Source of the DNA: Mesaphorura yosii
Lineage: Eukaryota; Arthropoda; Collembola; Poduromorpha; Tullbergiidae
DNA: 64,000 bases
Assembly (NCBI GenBank): GCA_009869945.1
Contig: WIXG01000333.1
Coordinates: 1 to 64,000 of the forward strand
Direction of reading: 5' to 3'
Part shown: in pieces, positions 52,817 to 64,000 of the stretch
How positions within the stretch are numbered: position 1 is the stretch's first letter
How the letters are laid out: every line of letters starts with the position of its first letter
Translations under genes and position numbers: made by a program
Notes under the pieces: model-generated
Told to the model about the DNA's origin: nothing
Seen by the model: the letters and a program-made list of their open reading frames with translations, nothing else
The model's database searches: none

Positions 52817-53617
52817 TTGTTTATTTTAAAAACTCATACATTTTCATGGACACGAAATAAATACTGCTCAACCATCAACCACAAGAGGGCCACGAGAAGA
52901 CGCAGAATCAGACGAAATCAAGATCCCTTGACTCTTGTACAATGCAATCCACACGCACATCCAAGTGCTCTTGAATTACTCACTCCACTCCAGAGGGAAT
53001 ACATCAACGTAATCACACGTAATGGCAGAAAGCAGATTTTAATGGACTTGCTATCGCATCAGCATCCGTCTCCATCCCTTTTCAGTTTCTCCAACCCCAC
53101 CACCGAATCAAGAGTCAGAGTCGAGAGTTCGGTCGGTTTAACACATTGTTGCGAGTTGCTGGTCGTTGTTAAAAAGAACTTCCAGCCAGTGATCCATTAC
53201 CATTACCAAATCTGTGCCGTGCTCTTTCTCTGTAAGTCAAGTCAAGAAGATGGATCGAAGACCCCTGAAAATTACTCTTACAACAACTGCAACATTGTTG
53301 TATCTCTCCGCATGGCAAGAAGGAGGGGAGGGAAGGGAAGGTTGGGTACGACTATGACCATGATTAAGTACTTCAACTGCACGACCATTGTTGCAGATGT
53401 GCAGTACCTTTACAATATATCTGCCCAGCCTGGCCTGGAAATGGTAGAAATGAAACTTGCTGCATGGGTCCACACGATACATTGTATTCTGCGTAGTAAG
53501 AAGGATGGGATTCATTTATTTATTGTTGCTGTAAACGTAAAACTCGCTGGTTGTAATAAAAAAAATGGATGGAGAGATTTCATATGGACCTTTTCTACGC
53601 TAAAGCTGGCTGCGTGA
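52817..53617 (+). CDS. Long orphan ORF, possible single-exon gene
   Basis: The frame is open from 52817 (a TTG) to a stop at 53615-53617, 266 codons, the longest uninterrupted frame in the gene-poor part. The first ATG in frame is at 53042, giving 191 residues (MDLLSHQHPSPSLFSF...). The peptide is basic, with an Arg-rich patch upstream of that ATG (RATRRRRIRRNQ) and a Gly/Arg patch (RRRGGKGR). It also has moderate hydrophobic segments. I recognise no domain. The open length is well beyond what I would expect from chance at this base composition. A donor-like CTCTGTAAGT at 53228-53237 could mean part of it is spliced. Confidence 0.25.
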   Translation: MFILKTHTFSWTRNKYCSTINHKRATRRRRIRRNQDPLTLVQCNPHAHPSALELLTPLQREYINVITRNGRKQILMDLLSHQHPSPSLFSFSNPTTESRVRVESSVGLTHCCELLVVVKKNFQPVIHYHYQICAVLFLCKSSQEDGSKTPENYSYNNCNIVVSLRMARRRGGKGRLGTTMTMIKYFNCTTIVADVQYLYNISAQPGLEMVEMKLAAWVHTIHCILRSKKDGIHLFIVAVNVKLAGCNKKNGWRDFIWTFSTLKLAA

Positions 53618-56600
53618 GGATTTGACAAGTTGAAAGCTTTAAAGTTGTACTTTGTAGTTGTAATACTCGGCCGAAGGAAAGCACAGGTGCGTTTCCTTAA
53701 CCACTAACTACGAGGACAAGGGCTCGCCAGTTTCCTTGCATCTGGATAGCATAGCCTCGGTATAATACGCAGGTTCCCAGACCCAGACTTCCAACTGGTT
53801 TTAGCTCCAGGCAGAGTTAGTTGGTAATGACAAAAATATGGTTGGTCTCCCATACAAAATTGAATGAGCACGGTACGACGATGGCAGTGAGAATTCTGGA
53901 CCGTGCGCAATGTATTATATGACAATAGAGTCTATTGTTGAGCTGTAAAGCTATAATGGAAGAGGTCCCTTTCCCTAAGTCTACAGTTTCACTGTTCCTC
54001 GCCTAAACCTAAACTGATGCTGCTGCCCCTCACAATGTGTATTTATATTTGATTATTTCCCCGCCCTGCTAAGGGACCCTATCCACGCCACGACAATACA
54101 ACAATGCCAGCGATACGGAAAACACTGCACTACACAGCCTATTATTAACGTGCTATTGCACTCTGCAGGGTTTATAAATAATTTTTCTTAATCTTGTTTC
54201 TCGGCCTTGTGTCTTCGCCTCTTCTTACAATGCGCTTGCTCAAGACGCAACGTGAGAGAAAATGGAATCAACCATCTTTATAAACTTTTCACCTTGATTT
54301 AACGGTGCGCCATCATCATCGATCATTACAGGAAACGTGAGAAATGTAGACCCTCGAGTCTGTGAACATGACTTATATTTTTATTGCTGTAATTAATACC
54401 GTCATACAAGAGTAGTGCAATTACGTGCTTCTGCGCTTCTGCATTGTACGCAATAAAGAACTTAAGCAATGCAGCTTCGCAATATAATGAAAGGCTGAAT
54501 ACCAATTACAATTAATGCCGAATGCTCTGATTTCGAACTTCAATACAAGTTAACAATGCCGGTACAGTTAGGTTGTAAAAAATGTAGCGGAAACTCAAGT
54601 CAAATCCAGAAAGCAATGCAATGCGAGGATTTGCATTTTAACTTGCAAATTCATTCAATAAGAATCGCAATTACAATCTTCATGTGTCATTTTTCTCTCT
54701 TCATTTTGGGCGAACAAATGGTCTTAAAGTATTTACACGGTTCTTGATTCCCCAAAATAATTCACCTTTCGCAATTTTCACAACCTAATCATCCTCTTAA
54801 TAACACGTATCAAGCACAATACCAGGTGTTAATCATCTAATAATGTCGTATTGTGCAGAGCGCTGGGTGATTTATGAGTCAACAATAGCCATGTAAATTG
54901 CAAGTCTCACCATTACTCATATTTTAAGTCAAAAATTAGCACAATTCGCGAACTTTCATTCTGCCCAATTTCTGAATCAAAAATCTCATGGCCCATATCT
55001 CAAGTGCGGCTCAATTATCTTAAGAAAGTTTGCATGAAGCTCAGGCGTCAGCCCATCCAGATGCTTTACAAAATCAATGCTGCAGTATCTTCTCGATTTC
55101 ATCGCAGAAAAATAACGGTAATCAAAGCCTGAGTAAGAATAGAAATTCTTTCACTTTTGAACATGATTTTATTTTTGTACCGCATCTCCCACTCTCTATT
55201 CAGCGCGTCAACAGATCGGTGACTGACTTCTTGACAAGATAATTTGGAAAGAGTGAGGATTATGATAGCATAAAATATAGAATGCTCAACCTCGAGCATG
55301 CAGAACACATGTTTATGATTTCGCCAACTCCAAATATGCGACAGGAAGCAAGCACGTCCCTATTTATGCATTATTAACGTGAAAGCCAAAGTCATGCTTT
55401 TTGTCATACATTTTTGAACTCAAAACTCTATTCATTCGAATAATCGTAAATGCAGCAGCGAGCTGAGCATTTGTTGCGTACCGTACTGGCGAGAAATTGT
55501 AAAACTTAAACTAACGAGACGTGGAACGGAGATAAATGATACATGATTTGAATGTTGTACAGTTGCAGTTTCAAATCGTGAATGTGAAACTCGCAAATGC
55601 AAAAAAATGTAGCCAACTATGTTGTGTTTGAAATATGAAAATTGCAAATTAACAACTTGACGAGATATGAATGCTTACTCTCGTACCGTACGCATCGTTG
55701 ACTAAGACCGTCGTACATCTTTCTTGTTTCTTGATATCCTAATCATATAAATTTTACAATTTGACAGGAATTTTAAACATGTGTCAGTGGCAGCAGACAC
55801 CAAACGCATACATTAACTTCAACGAGTTTATGCGACTTCGTGCGTGGTTTTCTGTGTCTCCCTCGGTTTTGAAAGTGCTGGGCTCTTAATTGCGATAGTA
55901 TCCATTCTGTCATCGGATGCTAACTCAGTTTACAAACATAATGTGCTAAATCATATTCTCCATCTCCGTTCTCTGACATACACATATGCAAAATTCGCCT
56001 GCATTTCCTTTTCCTTGCAAATATTGCCGATCCCGAAAGATTTCCCTCCCTTTCAGGAAGTCTTACTCAACAAGTGCGAGCCGAGTAGGCGAAGTATCAA
56101 TGACCAAATAATGCGTTTCCAGGTTCATTCAAAATTATTGACAGGAGGATATGAAAAATGACATGACATGAACTTCCGTCCGGTAGGCGCAGATACAAAG
56201 AGATGATTCAAAAGCTACTTTCAAGAGCAAAGTACTTCAACCTGCGTTGTCTGCATAAACAACATACATAAAAAATTACGCTATCGGTAACTTTAATGAA
56301 TGGAAACGCCATTCAATGGTCAACATGTATTTACTGCTAATTCAGTGCGCAAAAATATTGGGCTTAGCGAAATGAGATTGCACGTGCTTATGAACTGATC
56401 TGAGATTATGAAGTTTTTCTTGTGTATTGCCCTATGTAATGAGAGGTAATGGTTGCAGTAATTACGCAGACCTTTTCACCTTGTACAGTATTGCAAAAGT
56501 GGAGATGAATTACACGGCCCTTACCTTAATAAATGATTTGTCCAGCATCAACATTAACCAGAATCCGAGGTCAAACCCCACTCAGTCCTCAGTCTATTGA

Positions 56601-57988
56601 ATTGTAGAGAAGATTGTCACACAAGCTGAACTTCGAAACTTCACATTATTTTAAACGCTGTCACAAAATCAAAGTAGTCGATTCTGATTTTCAGAGTCGC
56701 CGGTGATTTTCTTTGGAGCCTTACAAATCACTGCACGGGAATTCAAAGGCGATTTTCGTAGAAAGTCTCCAGATAACTGTTACTGTGATTATATCAAAAC
56801 CGGGAATGTGGTTTAGCCGTATTCAACCAGTAAGTAAATTCAGAAGAACGAGTTATGAATCAGTTGGGAATTGTTGCGGTGTTACTCATGAACTTCTAGG
56901 CACAAGTTGCAACACACAGCGTCGTAATGATGAGACTTTGACAGCGTCTGATCAATATTCCCAACATTCAAACAGATTATCCGATTAAACAGTAAATATG
57001 TAGACGGACTCAGGCTTGAGATGATATTATCCAGTAGATCCACAAAAGACAGATAAATCACTTTAAAAAATACAAGTTGATATGCGTAGATGTACGCGTT
57101 CAAGAAGCCGTAGCACGCTTGTCCCTTCACTGCTCAATCGACAAAAGTCAACTGCTGGTACGCACGTCAAGTTGTGAACATGCTTCAGTAAGTAGTAAAA
57201 CTCACCCAACAACTCCCTCGCGATCGCGTTCGCGTTGGGGGTTGCTTAATTTACTACACCAGCTTTAATTTTCGACCAGCTTCGTCCTACTGCTATCTCA
57301 GCTCGGTTGGCTTGGACTATCTCTGCAAAGAGAGTAAGCAAATATTATTGTATGAGATTAAATACGGGTGTTATTATGTAATGTAACCAACTGACGCTAA
57401 TCCAAATGGTATGTGCCGTAGCGCAGTCAATTGATGTCACAGCTCCACGATCTGGGCTCTGGAATTAAACATAAACTGGCACAATCAGACACTGAATAAC
57501 AAGTAGACATGCAATTTGCAATTGAGTGTGAGTTTTTGCAATCACAAGTCAAATCAGATGGATTTATGGCTTTGACCGAATTAAGGTGTAACAACCAAAA
57601 ATAAATTTTGCACATAAAAACTGATCATGTATGAAATTAATGGATTATCCATGTTGTGACACGGGCAGATACGAACTCGAATGTGAACTACGCACTTCAC
57701 ACTTTGGCTTACTACAAATTGCAGTAAAAAAACAGTGATAAGGCCAAAACACTTGAGTGCAACTTGAGACTCATAAAAAATGCACAGCGGCACTACACCA
57801 ACCACCAGCATGGGAGATAATCGTAATTATATTAATTACCGTCCTGATTGCTCCAATTTTAATTGCCATTGTGCAAAAGTGAGCATGAAATCAATCATAC
57901 ATAAATATTGAGTGCTAGAAAAAATCAATTTATCATAATAAATACAGGACAAGGAAAATTTAGTGCAAAATTATTAATTCCCACTTAG
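53618..57988. other. Non-coding stretch
   Basis: No supported gene, RNA or repeat family. ORFs are short and lack recognisable protein features. Confidence 0.4.
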
Positions 57989-58012
57989 AGCGCGAGCGAC
58001 AATGCTCGCGCT
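57989..58012. repeat. GC-rich perfect hairpin, 9-bp stem
   Basis: AGCGCGAGC (57989-57997) pairs perfectly with GCTCGCGCT (58004-58012) around the loop GACAAT. It stands out from the AT-rich DNA on both sides and is followed by CTGCAGCTGCG. It could be a dyad protein-binding site or a structured RNA element if transcribed. Confidence 0.45.
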
Positions 58013-58932
58013 GCAGCTGCGATCCCTATAATTAATAAGTTAACTTTGATTAGCATAACCTTTTGTAAACTGGATAACCTTTCATGTACAATTCCGTGTG
58101 TACGTACAATTTGTGTTTTGTCAATCCAGTCAGTGCTCGCCATTTGTGATTATAAAATCTCAATTAATTTACACCTTTCAAAACGTTTAACCAAAAAATA
58201 CAGGCTTGGGAATCCATGGCCTTAAGAATTTGAGCAACAAAGTTGTTCTGGTTCGTACACCCTCATTACGCAGTCTGTGTGTGGTAGTACAAATGTTTTG
58301 ATATTGCTGGCATTAAAATCATAATCGTTATTATAATTACTGTGAAGTCAGAAAATGAAAGGCCAGCCCAAAATATTAATTTGCAGGTTGAGGCAGTGCG
58401 CTGAAAGTCAACTCCATATAAATTCCAACGCTATATGCTGAAACTGGCAATTAAAATGTTGTCCATTAGCGAGTTTATCCTTCCTAGAAGTTCAGAGCAA
58501 TTAGCTAGGTTGCACTCAATTTACCTTTGCCTTACCCTCTTGGTCGATTGCCATTATCCAAGTGGTCAACCAGTATGAAGCCACTCAATCTCTCAGGTCC
58601 GATTTGAACTTTGAAGTTGTAAATCCAAGAACGTAATTTATAAGTCTTGACATTTGACACTGTAGTAAATCTAAATCTCTTAATGCAGGGACTGGGTACG
58701 GTGCGAGTTTGTTGTTGATTAATTGTCCAATGATGACTGGGTAGGTTGGCTTCATGAGAACGTATTGCAGTCATTTAACACAGGATGTATAATTCATTGG
58801 TAATTTGCGCAATGAAACTCGAGCTCTGGTGGTGCTCATTAGAGCCATACCATAGGAGATCAGATCAGGAGGCCAGGCGCGCCACCGCTGTCCACGTCAA
58901 CTCTGATGTGAATGGCTGAATTCGTGTGGCAT
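58013..58932. other. Non-coding stretch
   Basis: AT-rich; I see nothing in it that can be supported. Confidence 0.4.
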
Positions 58933-58953
58933 GTCGTCGTCATCGACGACGAC
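58933..58953. repeat. CpG-rich perfect hairpin of GTC/GAC triplets
   Basis: Three GTC triplets (58933-58941) and three GAC triplets (58945-58953) are exact complements around an ATC loop. The result is a 9-bp stem with a 3-base loop. It is one of two GC-rich hairpins within 1 kb. Confidence 0.45.
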
Positions 58954-61900
58954 GGGTTACGTTAATGAATACAAATGAACTGTTTTAAATTACTTTTACT
59001 TATTTTTCAGCCGCTGTTGCATTCTAATTGTCTTAATATTTGTTTAATTGTGGTCTTTTGTCTGGGGGCAGCTATCCATTTAATCGAAGGAACGGCGAGC
59101 TGCGAGCATACCCCAGGTGCCTCACTGCCGCTGCTTTGCGTGGCACGCAAATTTTTTTTTGCGAGTATGGTTTGACAAAAAAAGTACAAAATCATGTCCG
59201 TCGTGATTTAATTCTCCTTGAGAAGGTTCATAGTGTAATTTATTACCGCGTGTGGAATTTCTATGTAAAAAGTGTGCAAAAACTGCACACGGGCCCTAAT
59301 TAAACTTTTCTGGCAAAGTTACTGACAATTATTATTGCTGTGCTCGTCGCAATTTATGGGAGATGAGATTCACCATTCAATATTCGTTTTAGCTGACCCG
59401 AGCAAGCTCACCACACTTTAATAACTGCGTTCAACGCAGAATTTTGTCTCAGCGTCCCCCGCTCCTCTGTGCAAGCTGCTTTAGATAGTTGAGCTAGAGG
59501 CTCTTGCCACAGCCACTTTTGTCGGTTGACAAAACTTCACTTGAGATTTAGTTGCGGTTTTTTTTCAATTCATTTCGACTCACATCGATAAAACCTCACC
59601 GAGAGTCGTTAACAATAACAATTAACCTAATCTTATTGCGGCAAATAAAACTCATAAAACACTCGCGCTTCGAGCAATGAAAATCCTCGGCTCGGACACC
59701 TGAGGTTTGCTTTACAAAGTATGCTCAATAAAATTTAAATCCCTCGCCGTTTTAACAATGCAAACATAAGCAAAGTGCAAACTTGTACTTTGGGTCAATT
59801 GTTCAATAATTTACGCATATTCCAATGGAAATGAATCGCACATGCTGTTCAAACTCAAACATTGCAACAAATCCTGCCACAAACCTATAACGAGCAACAA
59901 TTGGGAGGCTCAATTGAAATGCAAATACAATGGAATAATGAGATTGAGTTTATGCGTAATACGTGTGAGTGCAAGCGTTTAAATCCATTTATCTGTACGT
60001 TATTGTTAGCAGAGTAGCAGCGCGACCACAAACAAAAGTGTTTCAATTGATTCAATTTGCACGCTGTACGTGGGCAAAGAACAAGTAAAGAGTAACAGGA
60101 TCATGAAATTTTTATTTAATGGGCCAGTATCTACAGACTGCTGTGCCCATTGACACAGACATGTGAGAACGACCTAAATTTAGCACGAATTGAATCAAAT
60201 GATGGCAGCGCAGCAGACGCGGAGACACATGCAAAGCATCTCTTGCTGAGTTTCGTTTTTATTTGCCGCGCCATGACTTGCCATGCCATGTCATGCTGAT
60301 GCTAAACCAAGAATAAGTATCTAAATTTAACGCGCACACGAGTAAGACTGATATGTGCTCGTGAAACATTTAAATATAGAAACAATGAAGCCAATAAAAA
60401 CGCACTTTATACTTATGACTTTGTCAAATGTTGCCACTTCAATGTAAAATGCAAACTGAATGCATCTAGGATCTCGATCGCGGTTAATAATTCAATACAA
60501 TGCGATGCAATCATGTGCGGCAGTGCCGAAGCAAACTTGTGTGCTATGATCCGTATTCTCTGAAATGACACATACCAAGTCAAACCCACAGCCAAAAACA
60601 AGAAACGAGTTCGTGGTTCGTGATCTTTTTATGTTTTCTTAGAATCTTGAGCAAATACTAAACTTTGTATGATACATTTTTTATTGCTTGTGCCAAGTCT
60701 GCTAAGAAAAATTGTCTCTGTAGGTCTTTGTTAGTTGCGCTACACACTTCTTGTACTTATTGCTGCGCACAAGGTTCTTTTACGAGTTTCAGCATTTAGC
60801 GCTTATGTAATAACCCCGTGCATAAAATCTGGCCGTAAACTCAACCGTAAAAGTAAAGTTTCACTGTCGTTACTTGTTTACTTTGCAAATTAACGTAGAA
60901 ATTAAATATTTCGATTTTACAAGAGAAATTATCCAAGTGAAATTAAACCATTGCTCATACGCCGGCGCCTTGTACAAAATGAAAGGAAGCTTTTCAAGTT
61001 GGATCGGATTAATCGTCTCTTCCGCAAAATATTTGGCATTAAACCATACATCTGCAGTGATTATCCGCGCTGTATTAGAATGTCGTCATTTGAATTCACG
61101 CGAAAAATGCAGAGCTTTATTTATTCTCCACAGATTTGCGTCACAGTCACGGCTCATGGACGAGTTCTTGAAGCCGACTCCACAAAATTTTGAGTTTTGA
61201 ACAGATTTCGTAATCTGGGAAATATTCAGTCGACAATTCTTACAGAATATCGACATACAGAATTTAAGCTAGACACTTAACAAATATGTAACTTCTTTGA
61301 AGCAAGTCACCCGTAACTGTAAACAAAGTGTTTTGGTGTCTCTATCAATAACTGTCATCAGAGGCACAGAGACAAATTGATTGCTGACAGGCAGGCACAC
61401 AAGAGTTGCCTTGTTTTATTACCTGGTTGGCTCCTTCATGTCATTTAGAGAAACGATTTTTATATTCTAAGTCCATACAATGGTGTCAGATGCGTGATGT
61501 CAGCATGCTTATTTTGTAGGAAGGTTGTATGTGGGATCTGTTCATTTACTTACATCACCGACGGCATTATTTGGAACCATTACTTATGACCGGTAGACCG
61601 GTACACAGTGGAAGCTGTTCGTTCCGTACATTTTGCATGAGTAATTGCTGGCTTTCGCGTTGAATTATTGCTGAAAATACAATGAAGATCATCAGCGATA
61701 CCCTGTCAAAGTATATTCTAAAGTAGTGATCACACACTCAAGCCAATAGTGAGCGCAAATGGAAGAGATTCGCAAGAGTTTGTTACCCTTGTTTAATTAT
61801 AGACTTAGAGCAGTGCAGGTAAGTTGTTTGCGCTTCGTGCTAAGGTTTATGCATGCAAAAATTGCCCTTGACATTAAGCGGTAGACGTTTGAATAATTTA

Positions 61901-64000
61901 TTATCACATTGTGAGAAGCTTCTTGTCGAACAAAGGAAGCAGACAAGATGGTCAATGCGATATGAAGAGATCAATGCTCGCAAATTGGATCCGTTGTGGC
62001 TAATTAAGTGAGAAACAAATGCAAGGTATCAATGCTTAAAGCCTCTGTCATAAACACCCAATTCTAAACTCCTGTTCAAAAGCTGTCATAAATTATCAGG
62101 CAATACGCTGCTACACGACTTGAACTTATTGAGCCAATTTTTTTTTCAGACAGTCGTCCAAAGAAAATTGAAAGTGAGACAAATTCGAGACACGAAAAAT
62201 AATGCAGTGCAGTGAATCTGAATAATGCGAGCTACGAGCAGTGCAGCGCATCTGTTTCGATGCAATAATGCAAGAAATATGACAGATGGACAGTACAGTT
62301 TCAGTGGTCGAATAAATTGCATAATACGGCAGCATAATACTCGGTCTATCATCACATTCTACTCTCTTTTGTATTAACTGTGATAAATTGCGGAACATTA
62401 ATTTACATAAAACTCGGACGTCACTTTGTTATTTGCGTTTTGCATTGTGCAACTGCTACAGTTTTAAATTCGAAATCTCATCGCCCGTCTGCAAGTTGAA
62501 AAGATGGCTTGCGGAACGAGGGAATAGATCGGCGAAGTATCTTTCGGGCCGGGGAATCTGCCGGAAAGAATTGAAATATTATGCTAAATAAGGCTTAATA
62601 TGTATGAATAAAGTGATCTCAAGTGGTGGCAATACATCAAGTGACAATGGTATAGAGTGTGGTTTCCCTCTATTTTGTGCCAGGAAGGAAATGAACGTGG
62701 ACGTGGTAGCAGATTTATGAGTCGCAATAATTTCAAATCCCATCTTTTGCATCTTTTCTGTGGCTAAAAGAGGCGCAAAGTAATAATTTATTCTTTCTAT
62801 TCCAAAAAGTGAATATGCCCACGAATATTCGCCTTCGCTGTACAATTTCGGCTTGCCTACATTTTGAATGCGGTACAGAATTCTTATTTTATTAATTTGC
62901 ACTTAATATGCATCTCAATTAAACCTAATACGGAGTACGAATCGAAAAATCTTTATCGTAATCCCATCTGCGAAGCTACTGCTTTAAATGGCCACAGACA
63001 CAATTAATTGACCACCTCTTAATCTCCGTGTTCTTGAAGCATTTTGGGCAAAAATGATTAAACATCATTAGTCGCCGCTTGGTTGGGTGTCTGCCCCCAG
63101 ATCTACATAAATATTGACAAATATTTACATGTCGACTACGCAGCGCAGCAGCAACGTGAGCGACGGCGACATTAAAGGCCTCGTAAAAAAAAGTGACACC
63201 CAGCGATCATTTATTAGCCCTCAAAGTAAAGCACATCGAAACTGGTTCTTGATGCAATGAACTTGTAACTCGCGCCATACAAATTAAACAATAATTACTG
63301 AACGAAATCTGTATTCGGTACGCAACTCCACAGCACAAGCACATTTATTTTTACAACGTCGTATAATTATCCTGACTAATAAACTCAACACACCCTTTTT
63401 GATTTAAATTAAAATGTTTCATTCAACTGACTCCTTCACACGGTAAGGCACAGTGGATTCCATTGAACCAGATCCTCATGCGTGATTACCGTTGACGACT
63501 GACGAGTGGCTGTGAATGCTTGCTGTCTTGCTTCCTATTGAAAAAATCAATCTGCACCTTCACGCTAGCTACTGACTTGACTTGACAGAGTCATTGAGTA
63601 TCAGGTGGAAACAAAACTATATCGTAATTGCTCAGTGGGTCTAAATTCAGACGCCAATACGTAATCTGGAAATGTCATTCATTCATTTATTGATTCGACA
63701 ACAATGTGAACTGCAAATGCGAACAGGGAACAGTTGATTGTTGAAATGACAGTACCCATTGACTTCTGGTCAAAGCATTTATGCCAAAGGTGTTCAACAC
63801 GCAGTATGTAGTATTTGAAACAGAACACAGGCAGACAAATCCCCATTCGTATTAGTCGAATAATAATTGAGATGAGTATCTGTTATAGCATTGAAATAGC
63901 AAATGATAATCAGAATTATCATTCGACTCAACTCCTACGCTGCTCTATTAATAAGCAACGGCAATTACACCCTTTAAATTTAGCACACGCACATGGGTCA
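58954..64000. other. Gene-free right end of the window
   Basis: AT-rich to the edge, with short ORFs only. An exact 8-bp tandem duplication (GACCGGTA twice) lies at 61588-61603, and tandem GACTT words at 63573-63586. No exon, RNA gene or transposon is supported. If the semaphorin transcript starts beyond the window, this is still its intron. Confidence 0.4.

Overview
The window looks like arthropod nuclear DNA. The introns are very short in part of it (about 53 to 110 bp) and very long elsewhere. They are flanked by normal GT...AG sites, polyadenylation signals are AATAAA, and the largest gene is a class 1 (invertebrate) transmembrane semaphorin whose cytoplasmic end matches insect Sema-1a. 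I cannot fix the species. A non-insect hexapod such as a springtail, or another pancrustacean, would fit, but that is a guess. There are no bacterial operons, phage, CRISPR arrays, rRNA or clear tRNA genes.

The genes are packed into the first 15 kb. A possible C-terminal scrap of a plus-strand gene lies at 1-39. Then come an LRRC58-like leucine-rich-repeat gene (1736-3025, minus, 3 exons) and a STYX-like pseudophosphatase (4767-5875, minus, 5 coding exons, one intron with a GC donor). A RhoGEF of the PLEKHG5/6 type follows (6731-8530, plus, 7 coding exons), which stops right after its DH domain. Last is the class 1 semaphorin (9646-15087 and beyond, minus, 9 exons seen; the signal-peptide exon was not found). 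STYX and the RhoGEF are head to head and share a promoter interval of under 0.8 kb. The RhoGEF and the semaphorin are tail to tail. Every splice junction proposed for LRRC58, STYX and the semaphorin keeps the reading frame and rebuilds residues expected for the family.

From 15.1 kb to the end (about 49 kb) I see no convincing gene. Because the semaphorin lacks its first coding exon, much or all of this stretch may be its first intron plus 5' flank. It contains a candidate 0.7 kb fold-back (MITE-like) element at 42.1-42.8 kb, a few GC-rich perfect hairpins and many tiny tandem duplications of 5-base words. It also holds a handful of ORFs that resemble nothing I know; the longest (52817-53617) is longer than I would expect by chance.

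Functionally the four genes are a mixed neighbourhood: a nuclear/cytoplasmic ubiquitin-ligase-linked pseudophosphatase, an LRR protein, a Rho activator and an axon-guidance molecule. No operon-like logic is claimed.
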